In this document: piece by piece, positions 5,628 through 13,634 of the stretch
Layout: each line of letters starts with the position of its first letter
Position numbering within the stretch: position 1 is the stretch's first letter
NCBI GenBank assembly: GCA_900768995.1
Contig: CAAGEZ010000025.1
Span: 1-14,328 of the forward strand
Direction: 5' to 3'
DNA from: Oscillospiraceae bacterium
Lineage (GTDB): Bacteria > Bacillota > Clostridia > Oscillospirales > Ruminococcaceae
DNA: 14,328 nucleotides
The notes under the pieces: model-generated
Databases searched by the model: none
What the model was told of the DNA's origin: nothing
The model's input: the letters and a program-made list of their open reading frames with translations, nothing else
Made by a program: the position numbers and the translations under genes

Positions 5628-7102
5628 TCCTTATAGCTGATATCAAATGAAGAAAATTCGGACTTGCCCTTTATGGCATACATTCCGAGGATAACTCCCG
5701 TAAAGCCGCCTGATACCTCGCTTGAAAGGTACTTAGCCTGTCCGCAGCCGAGATGAGTTTCGCTGCCGTTTTCTGAAACATAGAAATTATAGAACATACT
5801 GTCGGAACGGACAATGAGCTTTGCGCTGCCCGAAGAGAGAGGCACTGTGGTCTGTATATGCTTTATTCCGCCGATATTGAGTTTTAAAACCGCTTCAAAG
5901 CCGCTGTCGGTCTTTCTTATGGCAACGTCATAATGCTCGTTCTCGCAGGAATAAACGGTAACGCCGCCCTCGCCCTCGGAAACGGTGATATCCGCAGTCA
6001 GCTCTGCGTCAAAATCACGCTGGCGGATGCCAACAAATGTGGGTGAATCCACAGCTTCAAGGGTGATGTCCGTGCCTGTGAGGGCAACCTTATCTCCCGA
6101 AAAATCGTAATTTTCCATATGGGGGTGACGCAAAAAGCAGCGGCTTATATTGCCCTTGATGTCGGAAAGGGTGTAATGGGGGAGCTTCTTCTGAGCGAAA
6201 TCACCCTTGATGTCATACTCAAAGTCGCAGGTGCCGTCCTTGCCCGCATAAAGCCAGCCATTGCTGTCAAAGCCTGCGGGAATGAGGAACACCTCTCTTC
6301 CAAGATGATGATAGGGCATCCACATATGTATCTGTCTGAAGCCGAGGCAGAGAATGTGCCAGTCACCGTTTTTATCACGGATAAGGTCGCCGTGGCCTAT
6401 TCCCTGAATAATAAAGGGAGCCTTATTTCGGTTGGTGATAACGGGGTTGTGAGGGCAGCTTTCAAACACGCCCCAAGGAGAGTTGCTGCGGGCGCAGGTT
6501 ATCATATGACCGTACTCCGTGCCGCCCTCTGCCGCCATAAGATAATATGTGCCGTTTATTTTGTACATATGGGGGCTTTCCAGATATCTTCCGCCCGAAC
6601 CCTGCCAGATGCACTTTGTGGGAGTAAGCTTCTTTCCCGTGTCAATTTCAATTTCGCACTGACATACGCCGCTCTTGCCGTATTCATCGGTGCCGTTGCT
6701 TATGAAATATGCCTTGCCGTCATCGTCAAAAAGCAGTGAGGGGTCAATTCCGCCCTGATCTACGGGGACGGGGTCTGACCATTCGCCGTGGATATCATCG
6801 GTATAAACATAGAAATTCTCGTGGGTTGTGTCGTTGGTTGTGACCATATAAAATCTGCCCTTATTGCAGCGGATAGTGGGGGCAAAAACACCGCCCGAGC
6901 TGTTCACCTTTTCAAGCATGACCTGAGTCTTACGGGTGAGGACGTGACCTATCTGAGTCCAGTTTACAAGGTCGTCGCTCTCGAAAAGGGGCACTCCGGG
7001 GAAATACTGAAAGGAGCTGCACACCATATAATATTTTCCGTTATATTCACATACGGAGGGGTCGGGGTAAAAGCCTTTCACAATTGGGTTCGTGTATTTC
7101 AT
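5624..7102 (-). CDS. GH43 beta-xylosidase/alpha-L-arabinofuranosidase
   Basis: An inverting glycoside hydrolase of family 43, probably of the beta-xylosidase/alpha-L-arabinofuranosidase type (492 aa). The five-bladed propeller occupies about residues 1-310. Numbered from the chosen start, the catalytic trio is Asp14 in GFYPDPS (general base), Asp120 in GGIDPSL (pKa modulator) and Glu175 in YLESPH (general acid). After about residue 315 a beta-rich C-terminal domain follows, as in xylosidase-type GH43 proteins. No signal peptide is present, so the substrate is an imported oligosaccharide. I start at the ATG at 7100-7102 because AAAGGAG lies seven bases upstream; the ATG at 7106-7108 is almost on top of it. 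It is first in a minus-strand pair with GH27 and diverges from the enolase gene. Arabinose release is favoured by context, but the exact specificity cannot be read from the motifs. Confidence 0.88.
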   Translation of the reverse strand: MKYTNPIVKGFYPDPSVCEYNGKYYMVCSSFQYFPGVPLFESDDLVNWTQIGHVLTRKTQVMLEKVNSSGGVFAPTIRCNKGRFYMVTTNDTTHENFYVYTDDIHGEWSDPVPVDQGGIDPSLLFDDDGKAYFISNGTDEYGKSGVCQCEIEIDTGKKLTPTKCIWQGSGGRYLESPHMYKINGTYYLMAAEGGTEYGHMITCARSNSPWGVFESCPHNPVITNRNKAPFIIQGIGHGDLIRDKNGDWHILCLGFRQIHMWMPYHHLGREVFLIPAGFDSNGWLYAGKDGTCDFEYDIKGDFAQKKLPHYTLSDIKGNISRCFLRHPHMENYDFSGDKVALTGTDITLEAVDSPTFVGIRQRDFDAELTADITVSEGEGGVTVYSCENEHYDVAIRKTDSGFEAVLKLNIGGIKHIQTTVPLSSGSAKLIVRSDSMFYNFYVSENGSETHLGCGQAKYLSSEVSGGFTGVILGMYAIKGKSEFSSFDISYKD

Positions 7103-7188
7103 TTTCATTCTCCTTTGAAAATTTTTTTATGATTAATACCGCAAAAAGCGCACATACTATTTCCAAATCAAAACCGAAAGGAATGGGT

Positions 7189-8445
7189 ATGGATATGTAT
7201 TCATCAAGGCTTATTGCGGATATCAGAGGCAGAGAGATTCTTGATTCGAGAGGAAATCCCACCGTTGAAGCGGAGGTGCTCCTCTGTGACGGTTCAGTGG
7301 GGTTCGGACGTGCTCCCAGCGGCGCAAGCACGGGTATGTTCGAGGCGCTGGAGCTTCGTGACGGGGGCAAAAGGTATATGGGAAATGGCGTTCTGAAAGC
7401 TGTTGAAAGCGTGAACGCCATTATCAGGCAGGGGCTTTCGGGTATGGACGCAGGCGACACCCGCCGTATCGACAGGAGACTTATTGAGCTCGACGGCACA
7501 AGAGACAAATCAAATCTCGGTGCAAATGCCATTCTCGCCGCAAGCCTTGCCTGTGCGGACGCTGCGGCAAAGAGCTATGATATGCCCCTTTTCAGATTTT
7601 TGGGCGGTGCAAATGCCGCAAAGCTCCCCGTTCCTATGATGAACATTTTAAACGGCGGCGCTCACGCAGGAAACAATCTTGACATTCAGGAATTTATGAT
7701 TTTTCCCAAAGGCGCTTCCTGCTTTGCGGAGGGGCTCAGAATGTGCTCCGAGGTGTTCCATAACCTTGCCGCCATTTTAAAGGAAAAGGGGCTGAACACT
7801 GCCGTAGGCGATGAGGGTGGCTTTGCTCCCGAGCTTGAATCCGAGGGTCAGGCTCTGGAGCTTATCCTTGAAGCCGTGGAAAGGGCTGGATATACGGTGG
7901 GAAAGGACTTCCTTATCTCACTCGATGCTGCCGCAAGCGAATGGAAGGGCGGCAACGGCGAATATTTTATGCCAAAGAAAAAGATCTCCCGAACCGCAGA
8001 TCAGCTTATTTCCGAGTGGGAGGAAATATGCTCCAAATATCCCATTTTCTCCATCGAAGACCCTCTTGACGAGGAGGACTGGAGCGGCTGGGAGCGACTC
8101 ACCGAAAAGCTTGGCAGGAAAACTCTCCTTGTGGGCGATGACCTGTTCGTCACCAACACGGAACGTCTTGCAAAAGGCATTGAACGTCACTGCGGCAATG
8201 CTATCCTTATAAAGCTGAATCAGATAGGAACGCTCACCGAGACCCTCGATGCCGTCCGAATGGCAAGAGATAAAGGCTATGACGCGATAATCTCACACCG
8301 AAGCGGCGAGACCGAGGACTCATTTATTGCCGACCTGTCCGTTGCCCTGAACACGGGGCTTATCAAAACAGGCGCACCCTCCCGTGGAGAGCGTACCGCA
8401 AAATACAACCGCCTGCTCAGAATCGAAGAGCTTATCGGCAGATAA
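7189..8445 (+). CDS. eno: Enolase (phosphopyruvate hydratase)
   Basis: Interconverts 2-phosphoglycerate and phosphoenolpyruvate in glycolysis (418 aa, close to the usual 420-430). Active-site elements are intact: the mobile loop RAPSGASTG (41-49), His158 in NGGAHAGN, Glu209 in GDEGGFAP, Mg2+ ligands Asp246 (SLDAAASEW), Glu290 (FSIEDPLDEED) and Asp317 (GDDLFVTN), Lys342 (ILIKLNQIGT), and SHRSGETED (369-377). I start at the ATG at 7189-7191, six bases after AAAGGA; ATGs further upstream overlap the divergent GH43 gene and have no homologous residues. It is convergent with araR, with a terminator between them. Its place inside an arabinose locus, away from gapA-pgk-tpi-gpm, is unusual and suggests a second enolase copy or a rearranged genome. 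Confidence 0.95.
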   Translation: MDMYSSRLIADIRGREILDSRGNPTVEAEVLLCDGSVGFGRAPSGASTGMFEALELRDGGKRYMGNGVLKAVESVNAIIRQGLSGMDAGDTRRIDRRLIELDGTRDKSNLGANAILAASLACADAAAKSYDMPLFRFLGGANAAKLPVPMMNILNGGAHAGNNLDIQEFMIFPKGASCFAEGLRMCSEVFHNLAAILKEKGLNTAVGDEGGFAPELESEGQALELILEAVERAGYTVGKDFLISLDAAASEWKGGNGEYFMPKKKISRTADQLISEWEEICSKYPIFSIEDPLDEEDWSGWERLTEKLGRKTLLVGDDLFVTNTERLAKGIERHCGNAILIKLNQIGTLTETLDAVRMARDKGYDAIISHRSGETEDSFIADLSVALNTGLIKTGAPSRGERTAKYNRLLRIEELIGR

Positions 8446-8452
8446 TTCCCTA

Positions 8453-8486
8453 AAATGTCCTGTCTTAAAAGGCAGGGCATTTTTTA
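8453..8486 (+). terminator. Terminator of the enolase gene
   Basis: AATGTCCTGTC pairs with GGCAGGGCATT (11 pairs including G-T wobbles) around a 6-base loop and runs into six Ts. It starts 7 bases after the enolase stop. The araR stop codon lies in the T-run, so the same hairpin (A-run on the other side) may also end araR. Confidence 0.85.
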
Positions 8487-9527
8487 TGAGCTTTCCTTTT
8501 CTTCAAGCCTCCAGGGAATGACCTCGGACACCGCCGCTCTGCCGCCAAGTATATCCATAAGCTTTTTGGCGGCGGTCTCGCCTAAATTCACGCCGCAGGA
8601 AAGGGAGGTTATCTTCACGGGGGATATTTCGCTGAGACTGCTGTTGTCAAAGCTCACCACGGCAATGTCACGGGGAACGCTTTTCCCGCAGGCGGTCAGG
8701 TATTTTATGAGATTAAAGGCGATTTCGTCATTGTAGCACACCACCGCTGTTGCGTCACCGATGGACGAAAGCAGGTCTGAGCTCTCAAATATCCTTTCCT
8801 TAGTCTCGGTGGTGTACCAGATAGTTTTACTGTCGGAAATGTAGATATTACGGTCAAACATTGCGGAGATATAGCCCGAATAGCGCTGATGCCCCTGAAT
8901 GTCGTCCGCCTTGAACACGGCGGCAATACTCTTGTGACCCTTGGCAAGAAGATAGGAGGTCAGGTCATACCCGCCCCTGCGGTTGTCGGCGCTGATGCAT
9001 AAAGTTCCGTCCAGCTCCTTGTAGCAGCTGTTGAAGAAAACAATGGGTATCTTCATATCGCTTATCTTTTTGTAAAGGTCGATGTTTGGATTGGGAAAAG
9101 CGGTCTTTGTGCCCTCAACGAGTATCCCCGCAACAGGCTCTCTGATGATGTCCTCCAGTATTTTCCGCTCGGTGCATATGCGGTTTCCCGTGGCGGAAAG
9201 GACGGCGGAGAAATGCTTTTTTGCCAGTACCTCCACTGCGCCGCCAAGCTGAACGGGGAAAATGTAGTCATCTATATATGTGGCGATGACAGCCACCTTT
9301 CCGCTGTCTGCGGCAGGATTTTTCATCGTCACAACCGAGCCGCAGCCCTGCTTTTTTTCGATAAGCCCCTTTTCTTCAAGTATGGACAGGGACTTTCTCA
9401 CGGTCTGCCTGCTCACATCATAAAGCCTGGTGAGCTTTTCTTCAGTAGGGAGAAGAGTTCCGTCGGGGTAAAAATGAGTTTCTATATCCTTTGAAAGTGC
9501 ATTTGCCACAAATTCGTATTTTTTCAA
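8484..9527 (-). CDS. araR: AraR, arabinose-responsive GntR/LacI-type repressor
   Basis: A transcriptional regulator with an N-terminal GntR-type winged helix-turn-helix (residues about 3-68, including LLPTEEKLTRLYDVSRQTVR and the wing EKKQGCGSVV) fused to a C-terminal LacI/PBP1-type sugar-binding domain (about 74-345, with VPRDIAVVSFDNSSLS near the end). This two-domain layout is characteristic of Bacillus AraR, which leaves its operators when L-arabinose binds. I choose the TTG at 9525-9527 (347 aa) because GGAGGTG lies five bases upstream; the ATG at 9549-9551 would put that site inside the coding region. It diverges from araA with 263 bases between them. ATTTGTAY boxes in that gap, one just downstream of its own -10, suggest autoregulation and control of araA-kinase-araD. 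Confidence 0.92.
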   Translation of the reverse strand: MKKYEFVANALSKDIETHFYPDGTLLPTEEKLTRLYDVSRQTVRKSLSILEEKGLIEKKQGCGSVVTMKNPAADSGKVAVIATYIDDYIFPVQLGGAVEVLAKKHFSAVLSATGNRICTERKILEDIIREPVAGILVEGTKTAFPNPNIDLYKKISDMKIPIVFFNSCYKELDGTLCISADNRRGGYDLTSYLLAKGHKSIAAVFKADDIQGHQRYSGYISAMFDRNIYISDSKTIWYTTETKERIFESSDLLSSIGDATAVVCYNDEIAFNLIKYLTACGKSVPRDIAVVSFDNSSLSEISPVKITSLSCGVNLGETAAKKLMDILGGRAAVSEVIPWRLEEKESS

Positions 9528-9545
9528 GCTTTCACCTCCAATTAA

Positions 9546-9553
9546 ATACAAAT
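9546..9553 (-). promoter_or_regulatory. Candidate AraR box in the araR leader
   Basis: ATTTGTAT on the minus strand matches one half of the Bacillus AraR operator (ATTTGTAC-type half site). It lies between the araR -10 box and the TTG start. A related AATTTGTC overlaps the araR -35 (9585-9592 on the plus strand). The second half of the palindrome is not conserved, so this is a candidate only. Confidence 0.5.
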
Positions 9554-9565
9554 TCTTTGGTGATA

Positions 9566-9594
9566 ATGATACAACTTTAAGACCAATTTGTCAA
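9566..9594 (-). promoter_or_regulatory. araR promoter
   Basis: On the minus strand, a perfect TTGACA (complement of 9589-9594), 17 bases and TATCAT (complement of 9566-9571). Transcription would start about 35 bases before the TTG start codon. Confidence 0.78.
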
Positions 9595-9648
9595 GTGATA
9601 TTCCTGCTTTCAAAGTGTATCATATGCATAATTGTTTATATTTACTAG

Positions 9649-9656
9649 ATTTGTAC
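9649..9656 (+). promoter_or_regulatory. Upstream AraR box (ATTTGTAC)
   Basis: An exact ATTTGTAC half site, as in Bacillus AraR operators, about 25 bases upstream of the araA -35 box. It lies between the two divergent promoters, so it could help a repression loop or act on both genes. Only one half of a palindrome is visible. Confidence 0.4.
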
Positions 9657-9680
9657 TTATATCAATGTGCAGATTGTGGG

Positions 9681-9709
9681 TTGAAATTATATTGTTACTG
9701 TGATAGAAT
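9681..9709 (+). promoter_or_regulatory. araA-kinase-araD operon promoter
   Basis: TTGAAA (9681-9686), 17 bases and TAGAAT (9704-9709). The start of transcription would be near 9716, giving a leader of about 75 bases that contains the ATTTGTATTATTTT repeats. Confidence 0.65.
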
Positions 9710-9733
9710 AATATCATACAACGATGTTATGAT

Positions 9734-9765
9734 ATTTGTATTATTTTTGCAATTTGTATTATTTT
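9734..9765 (+). promoter_or_regulatory. Tandem ATTTGTATTATTTT repeats, candidate AraR operators
   Basis: An exact 14-bp direct repeat, ATTTGTATTATTTT, occurs at 9734-9747 and 9752-9765 (18-base period). Both copies begin with the ATTTGTA core of AraR half sites and lie at about +18 to +50 from the predicted araA start, where a bound repressor would block transcription. The surrounding leader is AT-rich, so chance similarity contributes, but an exact repeat of this length is unlikely to be accidental. Confidence 0.6.
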
Positions 9766-9790
9766 CTTATTGGAAAGGAACGGTATTTTG

Positions 9791-11257
9791 ATGAACAGGA
9801 TATATTTTATCACAGGCAGTCAGGATCTTTACGGCGAGGAAACTTTAAAGCAGGCAGCAGCTGACAGCCGTGAAATGGCGGCATTTCTGAGCGGTAAGCT
9901 GAGCGACATTGCGGAGGTCGTTTTTGAACCCGTTGTCACCACTGCGGCAGAGGCTGAAGATGTATGCGTAAAGGCATCTTCCGACAAGGAATGCATCGGC
10001 GTTATTATGTGGATGCACACATTCTCTCCCGCAAAAATGTGGATCAGAGCACTCAAAGCCCTGAGAAAGCCAATGCTCCACCTCCACACCCAGTTCAACG
10101 AAAAGCTCCCATATAACACTATTGATATGGACTTTATGAACCTGAACCAGTCCGCTCACGGCGACAGGGAATTTGGCTTTATCTGCACAAGGCTTGGCAT
10201 AAAGCGTGAGGTAGTTGTGGGATTTTACAAGCACGACGACGTTATCGAAAAGCTCCGCAGCTTTGCCCACGCTGCCGCCGCCGTAAATTTTGGCAGGACA
10301 ATGAAGGTAGCAATGCTCGGCAATAATATGCGTGATGTTGCGGTGACTGACGGCGACAGAGTTGAGAGCGAAATTTGCTACGGCTGGAACGTGAATTATT
10401 ACGGTATCGGCGATATCGCTGACATTATAAATAATATCACCGATGCGGAAATTGACGCAAAGCTCAGTGAATACAACGAAAAATACACAATGGCAACTGA
10501 CAATATCGCTTCCGTAAGGGAGCAGGCAAAATATGAGGCCGCTCTTGAAAAATTCATTGCCCGTGAAAATATCGGTGCATTTACAGACACATTCCAGGAT
10601 CTTCACGGTTTAAAACAGCTTCCCGGAATTGCGGCGCAGAACCTTATGGCAAAGGGCATCGGCTTCGGTCCCGAGGGCGATTACAAGACCGCCGCTCTTG
10701 GCGCAGTCCTCTTCAAAATGGCTGAGGGCAGAAAGGGCGCAACAGGCTTTATGGAGGACTATACATATGACCTGACAAGGGGCAGTGAGTTGGAGCTTGC
10801 GGCGCATATGCTTGAGGTTTCCCCCGTATTTGCCGAAGCAAAGCCCGAAATTCAGGTGCACCCTCTCGGCATCGGCGGCAAGGAAGACCCTGCAAGACTC
10901 GTATTTGACGGAATAAGCGGCGAGGGCATCGCAGTTTCTATGATAGACCTTGGCGACCGTTTTCGCCTTGTCTGCGCAGACATCACCCTTGTAAAGCAGC
11001 CCGCACCTATGCCCAAGCTCCCCGTTGCAAGACTTATGTGGAAATTAAAGCCCGACTTTGCCACAGGCGCAGCGGCGTGGATATACGCAGGCGGCGCACA
11101 TCACGCTGTTGTGTCCACGGCTCTTACCAAGGAAGATATCCGCCTTTTTGCAAAAATGACCGACACAGAGCTTGTGATAATTGACGACAAAACCGATATA
11201 AACACTTTTGAACAGCAGCTTGCAATGCTCGATGCGACAGCAAGACTTAAGAGGTGA
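9791..11257 (+). CDS. araA: L-arabinose isomerase
   Basis: Converts L-arabinose to L-ribulose, the first step of the isomerase pathway, in the cytoplasm with Mn2+. The 488-aa length is normal. Family signatures are intact: FITGSQDLYGEETLK (7-20), MHTFSPAKMWI (75-85), HLHTQFN (97-103) and MNLNQSAHGDREFG (116-129). Catalytic or metal residues by comparison with E. coli AraA are Glu295 (GPEGDYK), Glu322 (FMEDYTY), His339 (AHMLEV) and His438 (GGAHHAV). The start is the ATG at 9791-9793 with AAAGGA 11 bases upstream; an in-frame ATG at 9770 overlaps that site. It heads an operon with the kinase (stop codon a few bases before the next ATG) and araD. Confidence 0.97.
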   Translation: MNRIYFITGSQDLYGEETLKQAAADSREMAAFLSGKLSDIAEVVFEPVVTTAAEAEDVCVKASSDKECIGVIMWMHTFSPAKMWIRALKALRKPMLHLHTQFNEKLPYNTIDMDFMNLNQSAHGDREFGFICTRLGIKREVVVGFYKHDDVIEKLRSFAHAAAAVNFGRTMKVAMLGNNMRDVAVTDGDRVESEICYGWNVNYYGIGDIADIINNITDAEIDAKLSEYNEKYTMATDNIASVREQAKYEAALEKFIARENIGAFTDTFQDLHGLKQLPGIAAQNLMAKGIGFGPEGDYKTAALGAVLFKMAEGRKGATGFMEDYTYDLTRGSELELAAHMLEVSPVFAEAKPEIQVHPLGIGGKEDPARLVFDGISGEGIAVSMIDLGDRFRLVCADITLVKQPAPMPKLPVARLMWKLKPDFATGAAAWIYAGGAHHAVVSTALTKEDIRLFAKMTDTELVIIDDKTDINTFEQQLAMLDATARLKR

Positions 11258-11259
11258 AA

Positions 11260-12837
11260 ATGATGACGGTACAGGAAAAAATTCAGAATAACAAGACCTG
11301 TCTGGGCATAGAGTTTGGTTCCACAAGAATTAAAGCAGTGCTCATCGACGACACCTTTGCCCCCATAGCTTCGGGCAGTCATCAGTGGGAAAACCGCTTT
11401 GAAAACGGCGTGTGGACATACTCGGAAGATGATATCATAGACGGTCTCAGGGACTGCTATGCCGACCTTATAAGGGATATCAGCGGAAAATACGGCGTTG
11501 TTCCCAAGTCCTACGGCGCAATGGGCATTTCGGGAATGATGCACGGATATATGGCATTTGACGAAAATGACAAGCTCCTTGTTCCTTTCAGGACCTGGCG
11601 AAACACAATGACCGAGCAGGCAGCCGCAGAGCTTTCCGAGCTTTTCGGTTTCAATATTCCCCAGCGCTGGAGCATTGCTCATCTTTATCAGGCAATTTTA
11701 AATAAGGAAGAGCACGTTCCCCAAATTGCCCACATAAACACCCTTGCGGGATATATCCACTATCTCCTTTCTGGAAAGCGCACTGTGGGCGTGGGCGAGG
11801 CTTCGGGTATTTTTCCTATCGAAAACGGTACATACAACGAAAGCTACATTGAAAAGCTTATACCTCTGCTCAGATCAAAGGGCTTTGCGGGCGATATCAG
11901 GGATATCCTCCCCGCAGTTCTCAGCGCAGGAGAGGGAGATGCAGTGCTCACCGAAAAGGGTGCAAAGCTCCTTGACCCCACGGGCACACTTGAAGCGGGC
12001 GTGAAGCTCTGTCCTCCCGAGGGCGATGCGGGAACGGGAATGGTGGCAACAAACAGCGTTCTCCCGGGTACGGGAAATGTTTCCGCAGGCACATCTATTT
12101 TCTCGATGCTCGTTCTCTCAAAGCCCCTTTCGGGCTATTATCCCGAGATAGACGTTGTGACCACCCCCGACGGCTCTCCCGTTGCAATGGTGCACTGCAA
12201 CAACTGCTGCTCGGAGCTTGATGCGTGGGTGAATATGTTCGGGGAATTTGCGGCTCTAAGCGGCAATCCTATGGATAAGTCAAGTCTTTATGAGCTGCTT
12301 TACAAAAATGCTTTGAATGGCGACCCCGACTGCGGCGGAACAGTAGCATACAACTTCCTTTCCGGCGAGCCTGTTGCAGGAGCTGAAAACGGCAGACCTA
12401 TGTATTTCAGAACACCCGATGGAAATTTCAACCTTGCGAACTTCTTCCGTACCCAGCTTTATTCCTCAATGGCGGCGCTGAAAATGGGAATGGACATTCT
12501 ATTTGAAAATGAAAAGGTGACGGCTGACAAGATAACGGGACACGGCGGACTTTTCAAGGTAAAGGGCGCAGCACAGCAGTTTCTTGCGGACGGTCTCGGA
12601 AGTGCAGTATCGGTAATGAAGACCGCAGGCGAGGGCGGTGCCTGGGGTATGGCGATTCTTGCCGCATATGCCGCTGTGGGCAATGGCAGGGCTCTCCCTG
12701 AGTTTCTTGAAAAGGAAGTTTTCTCATCAATGGAGATTTATACCGTAAGTCCCGATAAAAATGGTGCGGCGGGCTTTGCGGCATTCCTCGAAAATTACAA
12801 AAAGGGTCTTGCTGCTGAATATGCTGCGGCAAAATAA
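11260..12837 (+). CDS. FGGY-family kinase, probable L-ribulokinase
   Basis: By position between araA and araD, this should phosphorylate L-ribulose to L-ribulose 5-phosphate. It is an FGGY sugar kinase (525 aa): the N-terminal phosphate loop GIEFGSTRIKAVLID (16-30), SGMMHGY (91-97), WRN (113-115), the probable catalytic base Asp256 in PPEGDAGTGM, and the second phosphate motif GTGNVSAGTS (270-279). It does not look like classical E. coli or Bacillus AraB, but like the divergent clostridial-type FGGY kinases often annotated simply as carbohydrate kinase; a non-orthologous ribulokinase (AraK) has been described in Clostridium acetobutylicum. GAGG lies five bases before ATG 11260; ATG 11263 is also possible. 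The araA stop codon lies inside the ribosome-binding region, implying translational coupling. Confidence 0.85.
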   Translation: MMTVQEKIQNNKTCLGIEFGSTRIKAVLIDDTFAPIASGSHQWENRFENGVWTYSEDDIIDGLRDCYADLIRDISGKYGVVPKSYGAMGISGMMHGYMAFDENDKLLVPFRTWRNTMTEQAAAELSELFGFNIPQRWSIAHLYQAILNKEEHVPQIAHINTLAGYIHYLLSGKRTVGVGEASGIFPIENGTYNESYIEKLIPLLRSKGFAGDIRDILPAVLSAGEGDAVLTEKGAKLLDPTGTLEAGVKLCPPEGDAGTGMVATNSVLPGTGNVSAGTSIFSMLVLSKPLSGYYPEIDVVTTPDGSPVAMVHCNNCCSELDAWVNMFGEFAALSGNPMDKSSLYELLYKNALNGDPDCGGTVAYNFLSGEPVAGAENGRPMYFRTPDGNFNLANFFRTQLYSSMAALKMGMDILFENEKVTADKITGHGGLFKVKGAAQQFLADGLGSAVSVMKTAGEGGAWGMAILAAYAAVGNGRALPEFLEKEVFSSMEIYTVSPDKNGAAGFAAFLENYKKGLAAEYAAAK

Positions 12838-12857
12838 TGTGAAAGGGTGACATTAAA

Positions 12858-13550
12858 ATGCTTGAAAAATTAAAGCAGGAGGTACTGGAGGCAAATCTCT
12901 TACTTCCCAAATACGGACTTATAACCTTCACCTGGGGCAATGTTTCGGGCATCGACAGGGAGAGCGGAATGATAGTCATAAAGCCCTCAGGCGTTCCCTA
13001 TGACGGTATGACTGCCGATGATATGGTAGTCGTTGAGCTTGCAACGGGCAAGGTGGCAGAGGGAAAATGGAAACCCTCCAGCGACACTCCCACACATCTT
13101 GAGCTGTACAGAGCATTTCCCGAGCTTGGCGGCGTTGTCCACACCCACAGCCGCTGGGCAACATCGTTTGCTCAGGCGGGAATGGGCATTATCCCCATGG
13201 GCACAACTCAGGGCGACTATTTTTACGGCGAGATACCCTGCACAAGGGCAATGACCCCCGAAGAAATTGCAGGAGAATACGAAAAGGAAACTGGTACTGT
13301 CATAATCGAGACTTTTAAGGGCATTGACCCTATGACTATCCCCGCCGTTCTCGTAAAGAGCCACGGTCCGTTCACCTGGGGCAAGGACGCTCACGAGGCT
13401 GTGCATAATGCCGTTGTTCTTGAAGAGGTTGCGTTTATGAATTATCACGCAATGTCAATGAACCCCTCTGCGAAACGTATGCAGCAGAAGCTTCTCGACA
13501 AGCATTACCTCAGAAAGCACGGAAAGAATGCTTATTACGGTCAGGGCTGA
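12858..13550 (+). CDS. araD: L-ribulose-5-phosphate 4-epimerase
   Basis: Epimerises L-ribulose 5-phosphate to D-xylulose 5-phosphate, feeding the pentose phosphate pathway. It is a class II aldolase-like Zn2+ enzyme (230 aa, the usual size). Residues align with E. coli AraD almost without offset: GNVSG (27-31), KPSG (42-45), Asp76 in SSDTPTH, zinc ligands His95 and His97 in HTHS, and Asp120 in GDYFYG. His169 in SHGPFTWG corresponds to E. coli His171, and Tyr227 near the C-terminus to Tyr229. The ribosome binding site is GAAAGGGTGA; the gene lies 20 bases after the kinase, and a strong terminator follows. It is the last gene of the operon seen here. Confidence 0.97.
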   Translation: MLEKLKQEVLEANLLLPKYGLITFTWGNVSGIDRESGMIVIKPSGVPYDGMTADDMVVVELATGKVAEGKWKPSSDTPTHLELYRAFPELGGVVHTHSRWATSFAQAGMGIIPMGTTQGDYFYGEIPCTRAMTPEEIAGEYEKETGTVIIETFKGIDPMTIPAVLVKSHGPFTWGKDAHEAVHNAVVLEEVAFMNYHAMSMNPSAKRMQQKLLDKHYLRKHGKNAYYGQG

Positions 13551-13572
13551 GTGCTGATTTTTCACAGATAAT

Positions 13573-13619
13573 AAGTGCTGAAATCCCTATGTAAAAGGGA
13601 TTTCGGCGCTTGTTTTTTT
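13573..13619 (+). terminator. Terminator of the araA-kinase-araD operon
   Basis: AAGTGCTGAAATCCC pairs with GGGATTTCGGCGCTT (15 pairs, G-T wobbles included) around an 8-base loop, followed by seven Ts at 13613-13619. It begins 22 bases beyond the araD stop codon. Confidence 0.93.
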
Positions 13620-13634
13620 CACTACATTTGCTTA

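Noticed and set aside
6119..6739. Open frame of 206 codons opposite the GH43 gene
   Set aside because: It lies entirely inside a well-supported GH43 gene and has no initiation signals or family resemblance.
7084..7188. Upstream start for enolase giving 35 extra residues
   Set aside because: The extension overlaps the divergent GH43 start, has no enolase homology and lacks a ribosome binding site, whereas ATG 7189 has AAAGGA six bases upstream.
9734..9765. CRISPR-like repeat
   Set aside because: Only two 14-bp units with a 4-base gap in a promoter leader; this fits operator sites, not a repeat-spacer array. No other array was seen.
9845..10606. Long antisense open frame (253 codons) opposite araA
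   Set aside because: araA on the other strand has complete family motifs; the antisense frame has no ribosome binding site or recognisable domain and is a codon-bias shadow.
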